Source: Bacteroidales bacterium (GTDB taxonomy: Bacteria; Bacteroidota; Bacteroidia; Bacteroidales; UBA932). From it: a DNA stretch of 17,357 nucleotides. The stretch covers positions 1 to 17,357 of the forward strand of contig JAHHQP010000039.1 in NCBI GenBank assembly GCA_020026355.1, read 5' to 3'. The notes beneath the pieces were generated by a model. It saw nothing but the letters and a program-made list of their open reading frames with translations. It made no database searches and was not told the origin of the DNA. This document shows, piece by piece, positions 1 through 5,885 of the stretch. The position numbers and the translations under genes are program-made. Within the stretch, counting starts at the first letter, position 1; each line of letters opens with the position of its first letter.

Positions 1-19
1 ATGTTATATTAATTGTCGT

Positions 20-1294
20 TCAATTAATTAACTCGGAAATCACCTTTTTCCGCAATGTATCCAAAGCTGACGCTGCAAAACGCTCGATATTGCGTTTTCG
101 GTCGCCGCTGAAGTGAACTTCTGCGGTCTCGGTGCCGGCTGCGGAGCTGACTCCGATCCAGCAGGTGCCGACTGGTTTCTCTGTTGTTCCGCCGTCCGGA
201 CCGGCGATGCCGGTAGTCGAAACGGCGTAGTCGGCGCCGGTGATTTTTCGGACTCCTTCAGCCATTTCCGCGGCGGTTTCAGAGCTGACCGCGCCGAACT
301 TTTCGAGGGTCTCCGGAGACACTCCGAGCACACCGGTCTTGACCTCATTGGCATAGGAAGTAACCGAGCCTAAGTAGTAGGTCGATGCTCCGGGAATGGT
401 GGTCATCAGATGAGAGATCATTCCCCCCGTGCAGGATTCGGCGGCGCACATGGTCTTGCCGTTGCGGGCGAGCAGCGAACCGAGTACATGTTCCATGGTA
501 TCTTCTTCTTCGGCATAGATGACAGGGCCGAGAATCGCCTTTAAAGCTTCGATTTTAGCCGCGATCCGTCGTTGGTTGTCCTCTTCATCACCGCCATAGA
601 TCGAGAGCCTCAGCTTGACACCTGTGAGTGTGTTGGGCAGGTAGGCCAGATGCATGTCTTCGTCGAGTGCATTCTCCCAGGGAGCGATGAGTTCCGCCAG
701 CGCGGATTCGGCAAGTGAGAAGGTCATGACGTTGCGATGCGTGATGTGCGTGAGTTCGTGGTGCGCCTTGATGTCTTCAAGAACTTCAGGAAGCGCGGCA
801 AGGGTCTCGAAAGGAACGCCCGGCATCGAATAGAGGGTGACCGGGTGGCCGAAAAGCTCCTCCGGCAGACGGAAGACCAGGATCGGCGCGGTGCCTTTTC
901 GGTTGACGATGACTTCGCAGGAATCCGGTACGGAGGCTTGGGCGATGTTGATCGGCATGACATCCAGGCCTCTGGAGTGGAGAATGCGGTGCACGACGGC
1001 CAGCTGCTCTTCGTGCATGACCCAGCCTTTCGCATGGGAGAGTTCTGCCAGGACACCCTTCGTGATGTCATCCTTGGTCGGACCCAGACCACCGGTCGTG
1101 ATCACGACATCATTGACCTGAAGCTCATGAGAGAGGCTGTTGCAGATGTCATCGCGGTCGTCCGAGATGGACAGGATGCGACTGACTTTGATTCCGATTG
1201 AATTCAAGGATTTGGAGATATGGGCTGAATTCGTGTCCACAATCTGACCGATGAGTATTTCATCACCGATCGTACATACTGATGCAGAAATCAT
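20..1294 (-). CDS. cinA: CinA family protein (MoaB-like domain plus NMN amidohydrolase domain)
   Basis: Full-length two-domain CinA protein of 424 aa. The N-terminal half is a molybdopterin-binding MoaB/Mog-like fold: GDEIL at residues 10-14, TTGGLGPTKDDIT at 66-78, and MPGVPFE at about 158-164. The C-terminal domain from about residue 270 is the PncC-type nicotinamide-nucleotide amidohydrolase: AESCTGG at 285-291 and TTGIAGPDGGTTEKPVG at about 360-376. In characterised CinA proteins this domain deamidates NMN for pyridine-nucleotide recycling, and the N-terminal domain has been linked to ADP-ribose pyrophosphatase activity; here both are inferred from homology. Its start codon overlaps the pyrD stop (ATGA on the minus strand, 1291-1294), which fixes the start and implies translational coupling with pyrD. 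The stop lies 19 nt from the window edge, so further downstream genes cannot be seen. The old 'competence/damage-inducible' name does not imply competence here. Confidence 0.95.
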   Translation of the reverse strand: MISASVCTIGDEILIGQIVDTNSAHISKSLNSIGIKVSRILSISDDRDDICNSLSHELQVNDVVITTGGLGPTKDDITKGVLAELSHAKGWVMHEEQLAVVHRILHSRGLDVMPINIAQASVPDSCEVIVNRKGTAPILVFRLPEELFGHPVTLYSMPGVPFETLAALPEVLEDIKAHHELTHITHRNVMTFSLAESALAELIAPWENALDEDMHLAYLPNTLTGVKLRLSIYGGDEEDNQRRIAAKIEALKAILGPVIYAEEEDTMEHVLGSLLARNGKTMCAAESCTGGMISHLMTTIPGASTYYLGSVTSYANEVKTGVLGVSPETLEKFGAVSSETAAEMAEGVRKITGADYAVSTTGIAGPDGGTTEKPVGTCWIGVSSAAGTETAEVHFSGDRKRNIERFAASALDTLRKKVISELIN

Positions 1295-2325
1295 TTCTTG
1301 TGTTTTTCCAGATATTTGAGAATTTTCTTGACAGCTCCAGGACCTTCGTAGATCATGCCGGAGTACAGTTCAATGAGGGAGGCACCGGCATCCAGCACTT
1401 CCTGGGCCTGTTCCGGGGTCATGATGCCGCCGCTTGCGACGATCGGAAGCCGGCCTTCAGTCCTGGTGTGGATGTAGCGGACCGTTTCGAGGGTCTTATG
1501 ATAGAGCGGTGCACCGGAAAGGCCGCCGTTGCCGATTTCACGGATCTTCTCCGGAGAAAGGGTAAGTCCTTCACGTCCTCTGGTCGTGTTGCAGGCCACG
1601 ACGCCGTCGATGCCGGAGAGCATGCAGTAGTTGATGATGTCGTCCAGATGATCCTTCGGGATGTCCGGGGAGATTTTGAGGAGAATCGGCTTGTATTCAT
1701 CGAAATACAGCCTCAGGGCAATGAGTTTGTCAATGATTTCAGAAAGATAGCTGATGTCCTGGAGATCGGTCAGGCCGACGACGTTCGGGCAGGAGATGTT
1801 CACGACGAAGAGGTCGACGAAGTCGTAGAGCAGCGCGAAGCCGGTCTCGTAGTCCTTGGATGCCGCTTCGTTCATGCTGCTGGAGTTCTTGGAGATATTG
1901 CCGGCCAGAATGACTTCCGGCTTGTGTTTCTTGATGTATTCGACCGCATTGCGGATTCCTTTGTTGTTGATGCCCATACGGTTGATGATCGCATGGTCAG
2001 CCGGGGAGCGGAACACTCTCGGCTTGGGATTGCCGTCCTGCGGGGCCGGGGTCAGGGAGCCGATCTCGACGAAACCGAAACCGAGGTCGGAAAGTTCGTT
2101 GTAGACTTCACCGTTCTTGTCGAATCCACCGGCCAGTCCGACCGGATTCGGGAAATTGATGCCGAATACTTCTCTGGCCAGAGGGCTTTTCTTGCGTTTA
2201 TAGATGAGTCTTGTCAATGTACGTCCGAATGGGACTTTTCCGTTGAACTTCAACAGCCGGATGATGAACTTGTGGCAAGACTCCGGGTTGAACAGGAAGA
2301 TGAGCGGTCTAAATAATTTATACAT
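1291..2325 (-). CDS. pyrD: Quinone-dependent (class 2) dihydroorotate dehydrogenase
   Basis: Oxidises dihydroorotate to orotate in de novo pyrimidine synthesis, using FMN; class 2 enzymes sit on the inner membrane and pass electrons to quinone. The 344 aa length and the N-terminal extension (residues 1-45, starting MYKLFRPLIFLFNPE, hydrophobic then basic) are class 2 features. Recognisable motifs are NPVGLAGGFDKNGE (60-73), RVFRSPADHAIINRMGINN (103-121), NISCPN (176-181), KISPD (217-221), CNTT (245-248), GGLSG (267-271) and ASGGI (297-301). The residue aligned with the catalytic base is Cys179, where E. coli class 2 PyrD has Ser175; Cys is the usual class 1 residue. The 4-nt overlap with cinA suggests co-transcription. 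A -7-like element lies 25-32 nt upstream, so the gene may have its own promoter in addition to read-through from the XRE gene. Confidence 0.95.
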   Translation of the reverse strand: MYKLFRPLIFLFNPESCHKFIIRLLKFNGKVPFGRTLTRLIYKRKKSPLAREVFGINFPNPVGLAGGFDKNGEVYNELSDLGFGFVEIGSLTPAPQDGNPKPRVFRSPADHAIINRMGINNKGIRNAVEYIKKHKPEVILAGNISKNSSSMNEAASKDYETGFALLYDFVDLFVVNISCPNVVGLTDLQDISYLSEIIDKLIALRLYFDEYKPILLKISPDIPKDHLDDIINYCMLSGIDGVVACNTTRGREGLTLSPEKIREIGNGGLSGAPLYHKTLETVRYIHTRTEGRLPIVASGGIMTPEQAQEVLDAGASLIELYSGMIYEGPGAVKKILKYLEKHKK

Positions 2326-2350
2326 GGTCCAGTTTTTCTGAATTATCCTG

Positions 2351-2358
2351 CAAAGATA
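2351..2358 (-). promoter_or_regulatory. Possible -7 element upstream of pyrD
   Basis: On the minus strand the gap between the XRE stop and the pyrD start reads TATCTTTGC, a match to the Bacteroidota -7 element TAnnTTTG(C), 25 nt before the pyrD ATG. No clear TTG -33 element is found at the expected 19-20 nt spacing, so this is a weak call based on one element. Confidence 0.4.
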
Positions 2359-2376
2359 ACAAAAGAACGGGGTTTT

Positions 2377-2862
2377 CTACATTTCCTGATAGGTTCCGTC
2401 ATTGAAAAGTACGATAATTTTAGATACTTTCCGTTGTTTTACAGATACTTGCGGTGTGTTGCCTGAAGTCTTCATCCCGGTCAGGAGTGCCGTATTTATC
2501 ATCTGCTCCGTGGTAGGTATGGCAATATCATCTTCCAGAGAGACAGGAGTGTCGTCTTCAGGCAGCGCTTCTTCAGTTTCCGGATGTTCCGGTTCCGGTG
2601 CCTGAGTTTCCGGTAGATTCAGATCGAACAAGGAATTGTCGTTCTTGTACATTTTCCCTTTTCCCAGCATCAGCCATTCCATGTTCAGATTTGGATAATG
2701 TCTCATCAATGCCGCGATGAAATCGTAGCCGGGTTTGTTCCGTCCGGCCAGAATATGGGAGATACCGGCACGGGCGACGTTCAGCGTGTCCGCAAGCTGG
2801 GCCTGCGTGATGTTTTCCGCTGAAAGAAACTGTTGAAGACGAGTGTTCATAGTTGTATCCAT
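2377..2862 (-). CDS. XRE-family helix-turn-helix transcriptional regulator
   Basis: A 161-aa putative DNA-binding regulator. Residues about 6-60 form an HTH_3/XRE domain, with ITQAQLADTLNVARAGISHI (19-38) as the helix-turn-helix and the EWLMLGKGKMY segment (62-72) seen in many Bacteroidota XRE regulators. A Pro/Glu/Asp-rich linker (about 83-115) follows, then a short basic/hydrophobic C-terminus that ends in an IIVLFNDGTYQEM-like strand motif. There is no peptidase S24 domain, so it is not a LexA/CI-type self-cleaving repressor. The start is uncertain. The ATG at 2862 lies only 8 nt after a -7 element (2871-2878), whereas the in-frame ATG at 2850 (MNTRLQQF) would leave about 15 nt of leader and removes only four residues. 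Its target is unknown; the repeat-rich DNA just upstream (2922-2962) is the natural candidate for autoregulation. Confidence 0.88.
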   Translation of the reverse strand: MDTTMNTRLQQFLSAENITQAQLADTLNVARAGISHILAGRNKPGYDFIAALMRHYPNLNMEWLMLGKGKMYKNDNSLFDLNLPETQAPEPEHPETEEALPEDDTPVSLEDDIAIPTTEQMINTALLTGMKTSGNTPQVSVKQRKVSKIIVLFNDGTYQEM

Positions 2863-2870
2863 TGATGTTA

Positions 2871-2878
2871 CAAATGTA
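2871..2878 (-). promoter_or_regulatory. Predicted -7 element of the XRE regulator gene
   Basis: The minus strand reads TACATTTG, matching TAnnTTTG, 8 nt before the first in-frame ATG (2862) and 20 nt before the second (2850). Transcription normally begins a few nucleotides downstream of this element, which would make the first ATG almost leaderless and favours 2850 as the start. The -33 region is poor. Confidence 0.5.
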
Positions 2879-2923
2879 GTTAATTAAAATGAGACAGAGA
2901 AATTTTTCTTGGAGTTATACTTG

Positions 2924-2948
2924 TGAATTGTGAGTAGAAATGTGAATT
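2924..2948 (+). repeat. GTGAAT direct-repeat cluster A (next to the XRE gene)
   Basis: GTGAAT occurs at 2924-2929 and 2943-2948, with a one-base variant GTGAGT at 2931-2936, 60-90 nt upstream of the XRE start. The second copy runs into the 16-bp palindrome at 2947-2962. The arrangement resembles a multi-site operator upstream of an autoregulated gene, but binding is inferred only from position. Confidence 0.45.
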
Positions 2949-2962
2949 TCAGCGCTGAAATA
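2947..2962. repeat. Perfect 16-bp palindrome ATTTCAGCGCTGAAAT
   Basis: The sequence equals its own reverse complement over all 16 bases and lies 85-100 nt upstream of the XRE start. A perfect palindrome of this length suits a dimeric DNA-binding protein. It is not followed by a T-run on either strand, which argues against a terminator. Confidence 0.6.
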
Positions 2963-3226
2963 AACTTTAGGTAATTGTAGGTAAACCATATGAGTTATAT
3001 ATGTTTAGTGTCGGAAAAGATGCGTTTTCCCGTTGTTTTTCCGGTGATTTAGCCCAATTGGAGTACATATTACAAGACTTACATATAGGAATACTTTATA
3101 ATATGCGATATAAACATAAGATTATCAATGAATTACGTAATAATGAAATACATTATAAGAAAAACTTATAATACTGAAGTAAACTTTACAAAAATAATCT
3201 TCAGAAGGTGCTAAATCTGTATATCT

Positions 3227-3276
3227 GTGAATAGATGTGAATTTACATCTTCGTTTTGTGAATCACAAAAGTGAAT
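3227..3276 (+). repeat. GTGAAT direct-repeat cluster B (upstream of the queA promoter)
   Basis: Four exact GTGAAT copies start at 3227, 3237, 3258 and 3271, giving spacings of 10, 21 and 13 nt; the first two are near whole helical turns. The third copy is inside the palindrome TTTTGTGAATCACAAAA (3254-3270; 8-bp arms around one A). The cluster ends about 20 nt before the predicted queA -33 region, a suitable position for a regulator. All copies share one orientation with cluster A. Confidence 0.5.
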
Positions 3277-3297
3277 CCGCGGAGAGTGGAAAATTAA

Positions 3298-3329
3298 TTT
3301 AGCGAGAATCGCATAATTGTGTAAATTTG
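3298..3329 (+). promoter_or_regulatory. Predicted queA promoter
   Basis: The -7 element TAAATTTG (3322-3329) is followed by C, as is common in this phylum. A TTTA at 3298-3301 lies 20 nt upstream in place of the consensus TTTG -33 element. The expected start of transcription is about 3335, roughly 22 nt before the queA ATG. Confidence 0.55.
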
Positions 3330-3348
3330 CAGCCGTTTACACAATTAT
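3313..3348. repeat. 13-bp perfect inverted repeat over the queA -7 element
   Basis: ATAATTGTGTAAA (3313-3325) and TTTACACAATTAT (3336-3348) are exact reverse complements separated by 10 nt. The left arm contains the first half of the predicted -7 element and the loop contains the rest, so a protein bound here would cover the promoter. The right arm would lie at the extreme 5' end of the mRNA. No T-run follows, so it is not a terminator. Confidence 0.65.
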
Positions 3349-3357
3349 AGGAATGCT

Positions 3358-4575
3358 ATGCAACCTCATATCAATATCAAGGATTTCAATTATGACCTGC
3401 CTGACAGCAGGATCGCTAAATATCCGCTTCCCGAACGGGATGCTTCCAAATTATTGAAATATCAGGACGGTCAGGTATCTGAATCCGTTTTCCGTAATCT
3501 TCCGGAGTTTCTGCCGGAGAATGCCATGATGGTGGTCAATGATACCAAGGTCGTTCCGGCTCGTCTTCATTTCCAGAGGCCTACCGGTGCGCACATCGAG
3601 ATCTTCTGTCTGGAACCGGTCCTTCCGGCCGAATATGCGTCCAATTTCGCCGCTACGGCTTCTAATCGATGGAAATGTATTGTCGGTAATGTAAAGCGTT
3701 GGAAATCGGATGTTCTGAGCCTTTACAATCCGGATGATGATGCGGAGCTTAGAGCCATTGACCTTCATGCCGCTTTGATCGAGCGTCAGGGTGAGACTTC
3801 CATAGTGGAGTTCACCTGGGCTGGCGGAGAGCCTTTCTCCAGAGTACTCGAACTTTGCGGCCGTGTGCCGATCCCACCTTATCTCAATCGTGAGACCGAG
3901 GGTATCGACCTTGAGCGTTATCAGACTGTCTATGCTCATTTCCGCGGTTCCGTAGCCGCTCCTACAGCCGGTCTGCATTTCACCGACAGGGTCATGGATG
4001 CGATCAGAGCCAAGGGCATCGACGAGGAGACGGTCTGCCTTCATGTCGGTGCAGGAACCTTCCTTCCGGTCAAGAGCGATGATGTTTCCGAGCACAGCAT
4101 GCACCGTGAGCCATTCGTCGTGACGGCGGATTTTCTCCGCAGGCTGCGTGATACCAAGGCTGCCGGCAAGAAGGTCATCGCGGTCGGAACGACTTCCGTA
4201 CGCACCTTGGAATCCCTCTATTATGCCGGTGTCATGTGCATCGAGAACGGAAAGCCGCAGGATATCCCGCAGTGGATCCCTTACGATCGGGAGTACAGCT
4301 ATTCCTTGACGGAGTCCATCGATGCGATCCTGGCTTATCTGGAGGCAGAGGGCCTGGATGCCTTGAAATTGGGTACGCGCATCATCATCGTGCCGGGCTT
4401 CACTTTCCGTGTGGTCGATATTCTGGTCACGAACTTTCACCAGCCGCAGAGTACCTTGCTGCTCCTGATCTCTGCTTTCGTGAAAGGAGACTGGCACAGG
4501 ATCTACGAGTATGCCATGGAACATGACTTCCGTTTTCTGAGCTACGGGGACAGTTCTGTCCTGTTCCGGGCTTGA
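3358..4575 (+). CDS. queA: S-adenosylmethionine:tRNA ribosyltransferase-isomerase
   Basis: Transfers and isomerises the ribosyl group of SAM onto preQ1 at tRNA wobble position 34, forming epoxyqueuosine. The 405-aa protein contains the expected motifs in order: NDTKVVPAR (61-69), PPYLNR (173-178), GSVAAPTAGLHF (197-208), HVGAGTF (229-235), EHSMHREP (245-252), GTTSVRTLES (277-286), TNFHQPQSTLL (358-368) and YGD (396-398). It is longer than the roughly 340-350 aa of the E. coli enzyme, with extra sequence in the middle (about 85-160) and near 295-345; the closing motif is FHQP rather than the more usual FHLP. It begins 28 nt after the predicted -7 element. The next gene has its own promoter 25 nt beyond the stop, so queA is probably monocistronic. 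Confidence 0.96.
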   Translation: MQPHINIKDFNYDLPDSRIAKYPLPERDASKLLKYQDGQVSESVFRNLPEFLPENAMMVVNDTKVVPARLHFQRPTGAHIEIFCLEPVLPAEYASNFAATASNRWKCIVGNVKRWKSDVLSLYNPDDDAELRAIDLHAALIERQGETSIVEFTWAGGEPFSRVLELCGRVPIPPYLNRETEGIDLERYQTVYAHFRGSVAAPTAGLHFTDRVMDAIRAKGIDEETVCLHVGAGTFLPVKSDDVSEHSMHREPFVVTADFLRRLRDTKAAGKKVIAVGTTSVRTLESLYYAGVMCIENGKPQDIPQWIPYDREYSYSLTESIDAILAYLEAEGLDALKLGTRIIIVPGFTFRVVDILVTNFHQPQSTLLLLISAFVKGDWHRIYEYAMEHDFRFLSYGDSSVLFRA

Positions 4576-4599
4576 TTCCGGCAGTCTGCATCGCTATGA

Positions 4600-4631
4600 T
4601 TTGATTTTTTTAGGTTGATTATATATATTTG
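4600..4631 (+). promoter_or_regulatory. Consensus Bacteroidota promoter of the acyltransferase gene
   Basis: TTTG (4600-4603), a 20-nt spacer and TATATTTG (4624-4631) match both elements of the Bacteroides vegetative promoter. Transcription should start near 4637, about 20 nt before the ATG at 4658. The longer reading frame that opens with GTG at 4631 would begin inside the -7 element and is therefore not the real start. Confidence 0.75.
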
Positions 4632-4657
4632 TGTATAATTACATAACTATTGTCCTT

Positions 4658-5833
4658 ATGTTAGATTTATCAGAATTTGAGAGCATCAGTCCATATACTG
4701 ATGCAGAAGCTGTCGAGGCTTTGAGTCATGTCGCTGAAAATCCGGTTCTCAGGAACGTTTCTCAATATTTTTTTCCGGAACAGGAACCTGGTTATCTCCA
4801 GGATCTGATCAGAAGTGTCCGGAGTATAGATGAATTCCAGATCCTCGTCATGTCTAAGATCATCGAGCGGGTACTCAAGACGACTGCTCATAATTTTTCT
4901 TATGACGGTATCAAGAACATTGATACTGACAAGGGTCCTTTCCTTGCACTTGCCAATCATCGTGACATCATCCTGGATCCTGCGATCACTCAGCTGGTCC
5001 TTTACAGGAACGGACTTCCGATGACGGAAATCGCAGTCGGAGATAACCTGATTTCAAACAAGTTCATTGAACATCTCATCCGTTCCAACAGGATGATCAA
5101 GGTGGTCAGGGGCATTTCTGCCCGTGAGCTCTATCTTTCCAGTCAACTGCTGTCCAAGTACATCCGTCTGAAAGTCACCTCCGGTGAAAGTTCCATCTGG
5201 CTTGCCCAGAGACAGGGCCGTACGAAGAACGGTTACGACGTGACCGAGCAGGGTCTGCTCAAGATGCTGGATATGAGCGGTACCGCTGACTTCAAGACAA
5301 ATTTCATGGAGCTGAACATCACTCCGCTCAGCATCTCCTATGAGATCGAGCCTTGCGATATCTTGAAAGCCCGTGAGATCGTCATTTCCCGGAAACACAA
5401 ATATGTCAAGCAGCCGGGAGAAGACCTCAATTCCATCTTTACCGGCATCAAGCAGCAGAAAGGTAACATTCATCTCAATATCGGTGCCCAGCTGATGGAA
5501 GAGGAGATCGAGATGGCTTCCCGTTGCGAGAAGAATGACCGTTATCAGCTGATTCGTCATGCGGTTGACCTCCGCATCATCGACGGTTACAAGCTTTGGC
5601 CGAACAACTACATCGCTTATGATGTCCTGAACCATTCTTACCGTTATCGCGAGGAATATGATCAGGAACAGGTGGATTGGTTCATCGAATACATGAACCA
5701 TCAGATGGAGACCGTCGAGCCGGAAATCGACCGTGATGACCTGAGGCGGATCTTCCTCGGCATCTATGCGAATCCGGTCATAACAAAAGAGCTCCTCCAG
5801 AAGGAGAAGCTCACAGGAAATATCCTTTTGTAA
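4658..5833 (+). CDS. Glycerolipid-type acyltransferase (PlsC/LPLAT-like domain)
   Basis: A 391-aa putative acyltransferase, probably acting on a glycerol-phosphate-type acceptor at the inner membrane. Motif I is ANHRDIILDP (99-108). The His101-Asp107 pair has five residues between, whereas the canonical PlsC motif is H-x4-D. LIRSNRMIKVVR (140-151) corresponds to motif II. LAQRQGRTK (182-190) corresponds to motif III (FPEGTRS in PlsC), with Gln186 where Glu is normally found. An N-terminal region of about 75 residues precedes the domain, and a C-terminal extension from about 270 has no recognised fold. No transmembrane helix is obvious. The start at 4658 was chosen because the promoter -7 element overlaps the upstream GTG. 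The real substrate is unknown; PlsC, PlsB-like and lipid A-type or aminolipid acyltransferases are all possible. Confidence 0.82.
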   Translation: MLDLSEFESISPYTDAEAVEALSHVAENPVLRNVSQYFFPEQEPGYLQDLIRSVRSIDEFQILVMSKIIERVLKTTAHNFSYDGIKNIDTDKGPFLALANHRDIILDPAITQLVLYRNGLPMTEIAVGDNLISNKFIEHLIRSNRMIKVVRGISARELYLSSQLLSKYIRLKVTSGESSIWLAQRQGRTKNGYDVTEQGLLKMLDMSGTADFKTNFMELNITPLSISYEIEPCDILKAREIVISRKHKYVKQPGEDLNSIFTGIKQQKGNIHLNIGAQLMEEEIEMASRCEKNDRYQLIRHAVDLRIIDGYKLWPNNYIAYDVLNHSYRYREEYDQEQVDWFIEYMNHQMETVEPEIDRDDLRRIFLGIYANPVITKELLQKEKLTGNILL

Positions 5834-5863
5834 AAGTATTGCAGAAAATCCGGAAGGACCTCC

Positions 5864-5885
5864 AGGCATCAGTTGATGCCTTTCT
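5864..5885 (+). terminator. Possible terminator between the convergent acyltransferase and mscS genes
   Basis: AGGCATCA and TGATGCCT (5864-5871 and 5874-5881) form an 8-bp stem followed by TTTCT on the plus strand, 31 nt after the acyltransferase stop. The stem includes the mscS stop codon. The loop is only 2 nt and the T-tract is poor, so efficiency is doubtful. Confidence 0.35.

Larger units (their letters stand above)
2863..3357. other. AT-rich divergent intergenic region with operator-like repeats
   Basis: This 495-bp stretch lies between the diverging XRE gene and queA and holds no convincing gene; neighbouring genes are usually only tens of bases apart. It is clearly richer in A+T than the flanking coding DNA. 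It contains promoter elements at both ends, six exact GTGAAT copies all on the plus strand, a perfect 16-bp palindrome (2947-2962), an 8-bp inverted repeat with a 1-nt centre (3254-3270), a small GTAAA-C-TTTAC repeat (3179-3189), and a 13-bp inverted repeat over the queA promoter (3313-3348). The middle part (about 2965-3178) shows no further structure that I can support. Confidence 0.7.

Noticed and set aside
1282..2316. Long plus-strand frame opposite pyrD
   Set aside because: It mirrors the conserved pyrD coding sequence and has no family features of its own.
2377..2862. Prophage or mobile-element repressor
   Set aside because: No S24 peptidase domain and no phage, integrase or conjugation genes nearby; the neighbours are housekeeping genes.
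3103..3171. 22-codon basic micro-frame (starts MRYKHKIINEL) in the XRE-queA intergenic region
   Set aside because: A short Lys/Arg/Asn-rich frame is expected by chance in AT-rich DNA; there is no promoter just upstream, and the AGGA is 12 nt from the ATG.
3281..3357. preQ1 riboswitch upstream of queA
   Set aside because: The 5' UTR is predicted to be only about 22 nt and lacks the H-type pseudoknot or A-rich tail expected of a preQ1 aptamer.
4566..4611. Possible queA terminator (CCGG...CCGG followed later by a T-run)
   Set aside because: The stem is only 4 bp with a long gap to the T-run, and the T-run lies between the -33 and -7 elements of the next promoter.
4631..4657. Upstream GTG start for the acyltransferase
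   Set aside because: The GTG is part of the predicted -7 element, so it would not be in the transcript; the ATG at 4658 is used instead.
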